A stretch of 10,236 bases of DNA, from the NCBI GenBank assembly GCA_902479065.1, contig CABSNM010000040.1, forward strand, positions 1 to 10,236. Direction: 5' to 3'. Within the stretch, counting starts at the first letter, position 1, and each line of letters starts with the position of its first letter. The translations under genes were made by a program, and so were the position numbers. This document shows, in pieces, positions 1 through 6,250 of this stretch. The notes below the pieces were generated by a model. The model was not told the origin of the DNA. It saw nothing but the letters and a program-made list of their open reading frames with translations, and ran no database searches. Source of the DNA: an uncultured Collinsella sp. Its GTDB lineage: Bacteria; Actinomycetota; Coriobacteriia; Coriobacteriales; Coriobacteriaceae.

Positions 1-88
1 CCTCGATCTGCTCGACGGGGTTGTTGCCGAGGGCGTTGCCGCCAAGGGCGACGACGATGCGGTCGGGCTTACCGTACGGTTTACTCAT
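1..88 (-). CDS. arcC: Carbamate kinase, N-terminal part (cut by window edge)
   Basis: Only the first 29 codons are inside the window; the rest lies left of base 1. The translation opens MSKPYGKPDRIVVALGGNAL and carries the N-terminal ALGGNAL nucleotide-binding motif of carbamate kinases, which transfer phosphate from carbamoyl phosphate to ADP as the ATP-yielding last step of the arginine deiminase pathway. It starts 23 nt after the arcB stop on the same strand, so it is very likely the last or next gene of the arcD-arcA-arcB operon. The ribosome binding site is weak (GGGAAG about 12 nt upstream). Bases 1-55 are identical to 7126-7180 within the second carbamate kinase gene, and the start codons (88 and 7213) correspond exactly. 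The family call is strong because the complete homologue is also in the window. Confidence 0.9.
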   Translation of the reverse strand, partial: MSKPYGKPDRIVVALGGNALGNNPVEQIE

Positions 89-111
89 AGTATTCGTTCA
101 CTTCCCAGCTA

Positions 112-1119
112 CTAGCGAAGCGTCGCGTACATCATGGCCTTAATGGTATGCATGCGGTTCTCGGCCTCCTGGAACACACGAGACTGCGCGCTCTCAAAGA
201 CCTCGTCGGAAACCTCCATCTCGGTCACGCCGAACTTCTCGGCAATCTCGGCGCCGATGGTGGTCTGCGTATCGTGGAAGCTCGGCAGGCAGTGCATAAA
301 GATGGCGCCGGGGTTTGCCTTGGCCATGACCTCGGGCGTTACTCGATAGGGAGAGAGAAGATCGATTCGGCTCTTCCACAGCTCCTCAGCCTGGCCCATA
401 CCGACCCAAACGTCCGTATAGATCACGTCTGCATCCTTGACGCCCTCGTCGATATCCTCAGTGAGCTGGATCGTGCAGCCATTCTGAGCGGCGATCTCCT
501 GGCAGCGCTCAAGAAGCTCGGGATCGAAGTGCGTGGCGCCCTCGACATCGCCCTTGGGTCCGCAGGAGCAGAAGTTAATGCCGAGCTTGGCGCAGATAAC
601 CATCAGGGAGTCGCTGACGTTGCCCTGCTCCTTGCCCATATAGGTGAGCTTCATGCCGCGCGTGTCGCCAAACTCCTCACGCATGGTAAGAATGTCGGCA
701 AGGGCCTGGGTGGGATGGTACTCGTTGGTCAGACCGTTCCAGACGGGAACGCCAGCCTTGGCGGCAAGCTCCTCGACGATCGACTGGTCGGAGCCGCGAT
801 ACTCAATACCGTCATACATGCGACCGAGCACGCGGGCGGTATCCACGATGGACTCTTTCTTGCCCATCTGCGACGAGCCGGGGTCGAGGTAGGTCACACC
901 CATACCCAGGTCCATACCGCCGACCTCGAAGGCACAGCGCGTGCGCGTTGAGGTCTTCTCAAACAGCAGGACAATGTTCTTGCCCTCGAGAAAGCGGTGC
1001 GGATAACCGGCGCGCTTCATATCCTTGAAGTTCTTTGAGAGGTCGAGCATGTACTCGATTTCCTCGGACGTAAAGTCAAGCAGGGTAAGAACGCTTCGAC
1101 CAGAAAGATTAAGAGCCAT
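112..1119 (-). CDS. arcB: Ornithine carbamoyltransferase (catabolic)
   Basis: This 335-residue protein has the usual length for the family. In the ADI pathway it runs citrulline plus phosphate to ornithine plus carbamoyl phosphate in the cytoplasm. Visible motifs are the carbamoyl-phosphate loop STRTR (57-61), HPTQ (135-138), the TDVW..MG substrate loop (235-242) and HCLP with the active Cys (276-279). The start at 1119 is chosen over an upstream in-frame ATG because AAAGGA lies 8 nt before it and the protein then begins at the family's usual N-terminus. It lies between arcA and arcC in the same direction. Two substrate-side motifs are unusual: the expected DxRNNxxNS reads KEQGNVSDS (163-171), and the expected SMG loop reads GMG (240-242). 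The carbamoyl-phosphate half is standard, so it is surely a carbamoyltransferase; ornithine as second substrate rests mainly on operon context. Confidence 0.92.
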   Translation of the reverse strand: MALNLSGRSVLTLLDFTSEEIEYMLDLSKNFKDMKRAGYPHRFLEGKNIVLLFEKTSTRTRCAFEVGGMDLGMGVTYLDPGSSQMGKKESIVDTARVLGRMYDGIEYRGSDQSIVEELAAKAGVPVWNGLTNEYHPTQALADILTMREEFGDTRGMKLTYMGKEQGNVSDSLMVICAKLGINFCSCGPKGDVEGATHFDPELLERCQEIAAQNGCTIQLTEDIDEGVKDADVIYTDVWVGMGQAEELWKSRIDLLSPYRVTPEVMAKANPGAIFMHCLPSFHDTQTTIGAEIAEKFGVTEMEVSDEVFESAQSRVFQEAENRMHTIKAMMYATLR

Positions 1120-1159
1120 GATTTGAATCCTTTCGATTGTTGGAACACACAAGGAGGGA

Positions 1160-1189
1160 TGGGCGGCGCAGACGCACACGCGCCGCCCA
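1160..1189 (-). promoter_or_regulatory. GC-rich hairpin between arcA and arcB
   Basis: Bases 1160-1169 (TGGGCGGCGC) pair perfectly with 1180-1189 around a 10-nt loop, giving a 10-bp stem that is almost all G-C. It lies in the 86-bp gap between the arcA stop and the arcB start. On the minus strand no run of T follows the stem, so it is not a standard intrinsic terminator. It may stabilise the 3' end of arcA mRNA or reduce arcB expression relative to arcA; that role is inferred. Confidence 0.5.
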
Positions 1190-1205
1190 GATACGCTAAC
1201 GCTGA

Positions 1206-2450
1206 CTAGATTTCCTCACGCCAGAACGGCATGGTCATGCAGCGCGGGCCGCCGCGACCGCGAGAAAGCTCCTCGGAGGGGGCGACGAGCAGCTCGACGC
1301 CGGCCTTGTAAAGAGCATCGTTGGTGACAACGTTGCGCTCATACACGCAGACCTTGCCCGGTGCGACCGCAAGAGTGTTGGAACCATCGTTCCACTGCTC
1401 ACGGGAAGCCTCGATCGGATCGCCACCACCGCACTCAATCATGGTGATGTGGTCCATACCCGTCGCAAGCTCGAGAATATGCTGCAGGGTGCCCTCGAGC
1501 TCCTCGATATGCACCTCCCCCTCCGAATCGCCCTTGGTCAGGCGGTAGGCACGAAGCGTCTGGTAGATGCCAGGATAGACCGTGAACTTATCGCGATCGA
1601 CCTGCGTGCAGACGGTGTCGAGGTGCATGTAGGCGTAGCCGTGCGGGATCTTGATGGCATAGATGTTCTCGATCTCGGCCTCATCGGAACCCCAGAACAT
1701 ATTCTTGGCGAGCTCATCGATGGCCGCAGTCTGGGTGCGCTCGGAAATACCGATGGCGAGCGTCTTGGCGTTGATGTTGAGGATATCGCCGCCCTCGATA
1801 TGCCACTCGCTGTTGTGGTCGTACCAGATGGGGCTACCGGCATAATCGGGATGGTTGCGGAGCACCGTTTCGTAGAAGATTACCTCGCGGTTGCGCTGAT
1901 TCCAGTACATGCGGTTCATGGTAGCGCCCTTGCCCACGACAGCCAGAGGGTCACGGGAGAAATACGAGGCCGGCATGGGGAACAGCACCATATCGTCAGC
2001 CTTCAACTCCTCGCCGTCCATACTGGCAAGAGAACCGCCAACCTTGGGGATCTCGAGGTCGCGAACGTAGAGGCCGCCCATGGCAGCAAGGACAAACTCC
2101 TTGTTGTCCTTAATCGAATCAAGCTTCTCGACAACGGCCTGGCGAAGGGCCGCGTTGGAGATGCCGGACTCACCCATGAACTTCGTCATGAACTCTGCGC
2201 GAGTGCCCTCGACTTTGTCAAACGTCTCAGCGAGCAGCTCTTCCATATAGACGACCTCGGCGCCAGCGCCGCGAAGAAGGTCGGTAAACTGATCGTGCTC
2301 TTTCTGGGCATAGTCCAGATAGAACGCGTCGTGAATCCAAACGCGGTCGAAATCCTCCGCCTTCATGTTTACAAGATCCATACCGGGGCGATGGACGCAC
2401 ACCTTCTTGAGGGCGCCAATCTCGCTATGAACGTTCAGTCCTTTGTTCAT
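1206..2450 (-). CDS. arcA: Arginine deiminase
   Basis: This 414-residue cytoplasmic enzyme hydrolyses L-arginine to L-citrulline and ammonia, the first step of the ADI pathway. The length is typical. All expected guanidino-hydrolase residues are visible: SRDP (165-168, with the catalytic-site Asp167), HIEGGD (217-222), HLDT (276-279, His276 and Asp278), the EQWNDGSN segment (351-358) and the C-terminal GRGGPRC with nucleophile Cys404. ISERT (235-239), RNRE (186-189) and Arg399 correspond to positions that handle the substrate in the Pseudomonas enzyme. The start is supported by AAGGA five nt upstream. It is separated from the upstream carrier by 42 bp and from arcB by 86 bp, consistent with one transcript. 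Nothing is broken; this is the operon's working deiminase and the reference for the divergent paralogue at 4207. Confidence 0.97.
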   Translation of the reverse strand: MNKGLNVHSEIGALKKVCVHRPGMDLVNMKAEDFDRVWIHDAFYLDYAQKEHDQFTDLLRGAGAEVVYMEELLAETFDKVEGTRAEFMTKFMGESGISNAALRQAVVEKLDSIKDNKEFVLAAMGGLYVRDLEIPKVGGSLASMDGEELKADDMVLFPMPASYFSRDPLAVVGKGATMNRMYWNQRNREVIFYETVLRNHPDYAGSPIWYDHNSEWHIEGGDILNINAKTLAIGISERTQTAAIDELAKNMFWGSDEAEIENIYAIKIPHGYAYMHLDTVCTQVDRDKFTVYPGIYQTLRAYRLTKGDSEGEVHIEELEGTLQHILELATGMDHITMIECGGGDPIEASREQWNDGSNTLAVAPGKVCVYERNVVTNDALYKAGVELLVAPSEELSRGRGGPRCMTMPFWREEI

Positions 2451-2492
2451 CTCTATCCTTCTTTCTCACAACTTGTATGTGGGGTTTTGCAT

Positions 2493-3929
2493 TTACGGCA
2501 GGGGGATAAGACCCGAAACCGCAGTGAATGCCATGCAGATAACGCTTACGACCAGGAAGAATTTCCAAGCGACCTTCCACCACTGGCCAAGCGGAATCTT
2601 ACAGACGCCAAGACCGGCAACGAGCATCGCGCTTGTCGGCGAAATGAGAGACATGGCAGCACTGCCCATGGAAAGGCCGGTAACTGCAGCCTCGGGGTTT
2701 AAGCCCATCAGCTCAACAAGCGGGCCGAAAATGGGAATCGTAAGAGCAGCGATGCCCGAGGAGCTCGGAACGAGGATCGACAGAAGGTTATCCACGACGT
2801 AGAGAATGCTCGTAAAGATAACTGCCGGAACTCCAGAGAGAGCCGTGGCGAGCGTGTTGAGAATCGTATCGATGATGAGGCCGTCATTGGCGATTACGAG
2901 GATTCCGCGGGCGAGGCCAACAACGATGGCCGAAAACGCGAAGTCTGCAATTCCCTTAACGAACTCTCCCGCGATCTCCTTCTCGTTCATCCCGGAAACT
3001 ACACCCGAAAGAAGGGCCATGGCCAAGAAAATCGCAGAGATTTCGTTCATGTACCAGCCCTGGGCCACCAGGCCCCAAATGATGGCGGCAAGTCCAAGCA
3101 CGAAAATAACCATAACGGCTTTCTGCCTACCGGTGAACTCGCTATCGAGGAGATTCTCGTCCGCACCAAACTCTTTGCGCTTCTCGATATCATCGTGGAA
3201 AGCTGGGGATGCCTCGGGATTCTTCTTAACCTTGAGGGCATACATCACAACCCATGCGATGGCAACTGCAGTGAGCACGACAAGGGCGATAGTACGCAAC
3301 CAAAGCTGGGGGTTGCCCTGGATACCGAGGATGCCCTGGGAAATCAGGACGTTGAACGGGTTTACGGTAGATGCGATGTATCCGATACGGGCACCCACAA
3401 ACACCGTCATGAACGCTGTAATTGAGTCGAAGCCCATGGCCATCATGATCGGCATAAGAATCGCAAAGAACGGAAGCGTCTCCTCTGCCATACCAAAGGT
3501 GCTGCCGCCCAAGGCAAAAAGCGCCATTAGGATCGGAATGATGAGGACGTCCTTGCTCTTGAACTTCTTCACCACTCGGGCGACGCCGCTCGTGATGGCT
3601 CCGGTCGCCGTGATGACCTGGAAGGAACCTCCCACAATCATAATGAATGCAACGACCTCGACCGCTTGCTGGATGCCGATCGCAGGGGCCTCAAGTACTT
3701 CGAAGATGCCTTGGCGAAGATCGACCTCGTTGCCGTCCTCGTCCGTATAGACCTTATCGACAGGCTCATAGGTGCCCGAGACCGTTACCTCGCGACCGTT
3801 AACCTCCTGGCGCTCAAACGAACCCGAAGGCACGACCCAGGTCAGAACGGCAAATACGGCCATCAAGACGAGAATGATGGTGTACACGTGCGGGACTCGA
3901 AGAGTGCGCTTCTTTTCTGTCTCTGCCAT
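2493..3929 (-). CDS. arcD: YfcC/DcuC-family membrane carrier, probable arginine/ornithine exchanger
   Basis: This 478-residue integral membrane protein has at least ten hydrophobic segments (for example 15-34, 90-110, 127-147, 155-180, 212-231, 270-290, 297-313, 331-347, 369-388 and 456-475). A charged loop lies at about 233-269. The segment GMAEETLPFF (146-155) and the following VGARIGYIASTVNPFN are typical of the YfcC branch of the C4-dicarboxylate anaerobic carrier (DcuC) superfamily. Members in ADI operons are usually called arginine/ornithine antiporters. The substrate is inferred from its place as first gene before arcA, not from sequence; a role in amino-acid or dicarboxylate uptake cannot be excluded. 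The start has a near-perfect Shine-Dalgarno sequence (AAGGAGGAGAG before the ATG), the strongest in the window. The promoter should lie in the divergent region that holds the two 19-bp palindromes. Confidence 0.85.
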   Translation of the reverse strand: MAETEKKRTLRVPHVYTIILVLMAVFAVLTWVVPSGSFERQEVNGREVTVSGTYEPVDKVYTDEDGNEVDLRQGIFEVLEAPAIGIQQAVEVVAFIMIVGGSFQVITATGAITSGVARVVKKFKSKDVLIIPILMALFALGGSTFGMAEETLPFFAILMPIMMAMGFDSITAFMTVFVGARIGYIASTVNPFNVLISQGILGIQGNPQLWLRTIALVVLTAVAIAWVVMYALKVKKNPEASPAFHDDIEKRKEFGADENLLDSEFTGRQKAVMVIFVLGLAAIIWGLVAQGWYMNEISAIFLAMALLSGVVSGMNEKEIAGEFVKGIADFAFSAIVVGLARGILVIANDGLIIDTILNTLATALSGVPAVIFTSILYVVDNLLSILVPSSSGIAALTIPIFGPLVELMGLNPEAAVTGLSMGSAAMSLISPTSAMLVAGLGVCKIPLGQWWKVAWKFFLVVSVICMAFTAVSGLIPLP

Positions 3930-4047
3930 CTCTCCTCCTTAATTCAGGGGTTTTTCGTTGCCGGCAAAGCCATTGTGTCATCGCGCAAAACACCCTTCCG
4001 TCTCTTCGCCCGCCAACGAAGCGCATCGACCCGTAAACGGACTTTAG

Positions 4048-4066
4048 ATTGACGTAATTTGTCAAT
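4048..4066. promoter_or_regulatory. 19-bp palindromic operator candidate, site 1
   Basis: The sequence ATTGACGTAATTTGTCAAT has 6-bp inverted arms (ATTGAC/GTCAAT). It matches site 2 at 4078-4096 at 14 of 19 positions, with the same arm spacing and the same preceding TAG. It lies between the divergent arcD operon and the second deiminase gene, where a regulator of both would bind. Its minus strand contains a consensus-like -35 box TTGACA (4065-4060), though no convincing -10 follows at normal spacing. The half-sites are too far apart for an FNR box (TTGAT-N4-ATCAA) and one base too far for an ARG box. Confidence 0.6.
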
Positions 4067-4077
4067 TTGCTTTCTAG

Positions 4078-4096
4078 ATTGATGTTTATCATCAAT
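4078..4096. promoter_or_regulatory. 19-bp palindromic operator candidate, site 2
   Basis: The sequence ATTGATGTTTATCATCAAT has perfect 7-bp inverted arms (ATTGATG/CATCAAT) around TTTAT. Together with site 1 it gives the consensus ATTGAYGTWWWTYRTCAAT. The two centres are 30 bp apart, close to three helical turns, so dimers bound at both would lie on the same DNA face. The natural candidate binder is the XRE-type regulator encoded at 5459-6109, but ArgR or another regulator is possible. Confidence 0.65.
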
Positions 4097-4107
4097 TACT
4101 AAGCCGG

Positions 4108-4137
4108 TTCGTACCATTCACCTGTGACAGATATGAT
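4108..4137 (+). promoter_or_regulatory. Possible promoter for the second deiminase gene
   Basis: TATGAT at 4132-4137 differs from the -10 consensus by one base and is the best -10 candidate upstream of 4207. The matching -35 (TTCGTA, 4108-4113, 18-bp spacer) is poor. If it is real, the transcript would have a leader of about 60 nt and both palindromes would lie upstream of the start site, which would suit activation. This is a weak call made by eye. Confidence 0.25.
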
Positions 4138-4206
4138 GTAAATTGAATCGAACTCGTAATGTGCCACTATGGAAGCAATCAATACTCATCGCCAAAGCGA
4201 GGTCTT

Positions 4207-5457
4207 ATGTCCGCACTACATGTTCAAAACGAAATAGGAAAGCTAAAAAAGGCCCTCCTGCACTGCCCCGGCCCCGAAACGCGCAACTACCCCGACGGGC
4301 AGTTCAATCGGGTCTTTACGTTGCGTCCGTCTAGCAGCTCATTCGATCTTGATAAAGCCCTTAGGGAGCATCATGCTTACTCGGCGATGCTCGAGCACGA
4401 AGGGGTAGAGATTCTCTATCTTGAAAACCTTCTTACCGAAGCCCTTGATGCGACAGAGCAAGCGCGTCGCTCTTTTATCGATAGCTACATTTCAGAATGC
4501 GGCGCGCGGGGCATTGAGCTCGAGTCTGCCATTCGCGAGTATCTTGAGCATATCGAAGGTTCCCGCGACCTGGTCCAGGCAGCCGTCAACGGCGTTCGCT
4601 ACTCCCAGGTCTTCGACACGAACAAGGAGGTGTTCAGCCTCTCAAAGCTGACGGGAGACGCATACTCACCCGACGACCTTCTCATAGCCCCCCTTAACAC
4701 CATGTGGTTCACGCGCGATCCAGCAAGCGTCATCGGCGAAGGTGTCACGCTCAACCATATGTACTGGCCAGAGCGCAACCGTGAGGTTATCGCCTATAAA
4801 ACGATTTTTAACTATCATCCGGATTTCCGCGAGACTCCTCAGTTCTTCAAGCATGAATCGACTTACCACATTGAAGGCGGCGACCTTCACAACCTCAACA
4901 GCGAAAATGTAGCCGTTGGCATCTCTCAACGAACCGAGCCAGCAGCTATAGACACCCTAGCGAATAACTTGCTCTGGGACGAGAACTCGACTATTGAGTC
5001 CGTATGGGCCATTGAGGTTCCCTACGATGATCTCTGCATTCATCTCGACACATATTTCACTCGCGTTGACTACGAGACATTCCTCGTTGCTCGGGAGCTT
5101 CTCGACCAAGCGCGAGTCTACCGCATTACGCGGGGCAGATCGGAAGGGACAACCCGTGCGTGTCATGTCGCAGGCGGACTGAAAGAAGCGTTGCGATTAG
5201 CCCTAGGTTCAAGTTCGTTGCAGTTTATCCTTTGCGGTGGCTCAAATCCCGGAGCAGCAGAGGTCGAAAGGACCAACAATGCCACAAGCACCCTTTGTTT
5301 GGAGCCAGGCAAGGTCTGCGTATACGAAGAAAACGCCGAAACCAACAAAGCGCTGGAGCAGGCCGGTATTGACCTTATTCCCATCTCTATCTTTGAGCTG
5401 ACAAACGGCTTTGGCGGCCCCAACTGCCTCTGCCTCCCCCTCGTCCGCACTTCATAA
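4207..5457 (+). CDS. Divergent arginine deiminase paralogue with altered substrate pocket
   Basis: This 416-residue protein aligns end to end with the canonical arcA product of this window, starting MSALHVQNEIGKLKKALLHC. The start at 4207 has GAGG five nt upstream and matches the family N-terminus; the in-frame ATG at 4159 would add 16 unrelated residues. The hydrolase machinery is kept: FTRDP (168-172), HIEGGD (221-226), HLDT (279-282) and Cys407. The EQWNDGSN segment has become ERTNNATS, so the Asn corresponding to Asn360 of the Pseudomonas enzyme is Ser361. The Arg five residues before the catalytic Cys is Phe402, and the Arg just before the Cys is Asn406. MYWPERNREV (185-194) and ISQRTE (239-244) keep their arginines. 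It is divergent from the arcD operon and coupled to a regulator. It could act on another guanidino compound, or be a weak enzyme used for sensing; which one is not decided by sequence. Confidence 0.88.
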   Translation: MSALHVQNEIGKLKKALLHCPGPETRNYPDGQFNRVFTLRPSSSSFDLDKALREHHAYSAMLEHEGVEILYLENLLTEALDATEQARRSFIDSYISECGARGIELESAIREYLEHIEGSRDLVQAAVNGVRYSQVFDTNKEVFSLSKLTGDAYSPDDLLIAPLNTMWFTRDPASVIGEGVTLNHMYWPERNREVIAYKTIFNYHPDFRETPQFFKHESTYHIEGGDLHNLNSENVAVGISQRTEPAAIDTLANNLLWDENSTIESVWAIEVPYDDLCIHLDTYFTRVDYETFLVARELLDQARVYRITRGRSEGTTRACHVAGGLKEALRLALGSSSLQFILCGGSNPGAAEVERTNNATSTLCLEPGKVCVYEENAETNKALEQAGIDLIPISIFELTNGFGGPNCLCLPLVRTS

Positions 5458-5458
5458 C

Positions 5459-6109
5459 ATGGGAACGGGTCAAAACATAAAGGCGCTTCGCAAGCGCGAC
5501 CAGCTGACACAGGAGGAATTCGCGGCACTCATCGGCGTCTCCAAAGAAACGGTATGCCGCTGGGAAAAGGACCGCTATACAATCCGCCGCTCAACGTTGC
5601 TCAAGATAGTATCGAAATTTAACCTGCAGCTCGACGACCTCACATCTGAAACCGCAGGGCTTGCCGCAAAGCTCGACCACGAGGGGCGGAAGGGGGAATC
5701 CAAAGAAGTTACTACTGATTCCCTTTGCGATGTATTTAAAATCTTGAAGAATGGAGGCAGAACGGGACTTAAACAAACCGGAATAACCGCGCTTCCCTCA
5801 TCCGTATTCAAGAAACATCGCGGGTGCTTCTTTGTTCAAATGGACACGTCCGCCATGTCCAAATGCTACCCGATTGGATCCCTTCTCCTCGTGGATCCAA
5901 ACCTGAAACCCTGGAACGGATGCTCCGTCCTCGCTTTGGCCGATAATTCAAGAATCGTCATACGTCGTTATAGCACCGGTACGAACACCGTGATGCTCTC
6001 ATCCTACTCATATCGCACAGCGGAACCGGATATCGTGCTGGACAAACGCCGAATTAGGATTCTGGGAATCATCGTCTGGTTTCAGGCATCCCATGATCTG
6101 AGCATCTAA
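5459..6109 (+). CDS. XRE-family regulator with degenerate S24/LexA-like C-terminal domain
   Basis: This 216-residue protein has an N-terminal Cro/CI-type helix-turn-helix (about 4-60, with LTQEEFAALIGVSKETVCRW at 16-35). A variable linker follows, then a C-terminal half (about 112-216) that resembles the S24 peptidase/repressor fold: FFVQMDTSAM, YPIGSLLLVDP and RIVIRRY. In active S24 proteins a Ser directly before the Met and a Lys later form the catalytic dyad. Here the residue before Met133 is Ala132 (Ser131 is one off) and the Lys region is Arg169-Arg170, so self-cleavage is unlikely. The ATG at 5459 is one base past the deiminase stop and has no clear ribosome binding site, which suggests translational coupling. 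A TTG 48 nt upstream would start inside the deiminase gene and is less likely. It probably regulates this divergent locus, perhaps through the 19-bp palindromes. Confidence 0.8.
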   Translation: MGTGQNIKALRKRDQLTQEEFAALIGVSKETVCRWEKDRYTIRRSTLLKIVSKFNLQLDDLTSETAGLAAKLDHEGRKGESKEVTTDSLCDVFKILKNGGRTGLKQTGITALPSSVFKKHRGCFFVQMDTSAMSKCYPIGSLLLVDPNLKPWNGCSVLALADNSRIVIRRYSTGTNTVMLSSYSYRTAEPDIVLDKRRIRILGIIVWFQASHDLSI

Positions 6110-6151
6110 CCAAATTTGCTCTTGTTTACCCCCTGCACACATCTCAAACAG

Positions 6152-6185
6152 CAAAAGCCCCGCAGTCGGAGCGGACTGCGGGGCT
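6152..6185 (-). terminator. Intrinsic terminator of the complete carbamate kinase gene
   Basis: A perfect 12-bp stem (6156-6167 with 6174-6185, core AGCCCCGCAGTC) closes a 6-nt loop. Read on the minus strand it is followed by TTTT, so it fits the leftward carbamate kinase gene ending at 6251. On the plus strand no T tract follows, but the stem may still slow readthrough from the convergent regulator gene. Confidence 0.75.
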
Positions 6186-6204
6186 CATGAAGAGAGGCTA
6201 GTTT

Positions 6205-6228
6205 GTGGGCGTCTTGCCTGGCGCCCAC
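6205..6228. other. Second hairpin in the convergent gap
   Basis: GTGGGCG (6205-6211) pairs with CGCCCAC (6222-6228) around a 10-nt loop, between the carbamate kinase stop and the terminator at 6152-6185. Neither strand has a T tract after it. It may protect the 3' end of the carbamate kinase mRNA. Confidence 0.4.
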
Positions 6229-6250
6229 GGGAGAGGCAACGGAGTAGGGG

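Noticed and set aside
148..951. Long plus-strand open frame of 267 codons opposite arcB
   Set aside because: It is antisense to a clear carbamoyltransferase and exists because of the third-position G/C bias of arcB; no ribosome binding site or family resemblance.
1160..1189. Intrinsic terminator ending the arcA transcript
   Set aside because: No run of T follows on the minus strand, and arcB and arcC continue in the same direction.
1449..2702. Plus-strand open frame of 417 codons opposite arcA
   Set aside because: It mirrors the arcA coding strand and its composition (many Leu, Val, Asp, His) is typical of an antisense shadow.
2806..3750. Plus-strand open frame opposite the membrane carrier
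   Set aside because: The opposite strand encodes a convincing YfcC-family protein with a strong ribosome binding site.
4078..4096. FNR or CRP box in the divergent region
   Set aside because: The TTGAT and ATCAA half-sites are separated by 7 bases, not the 4 required for FNR, and there is no TGTGA-N6-TCACA.
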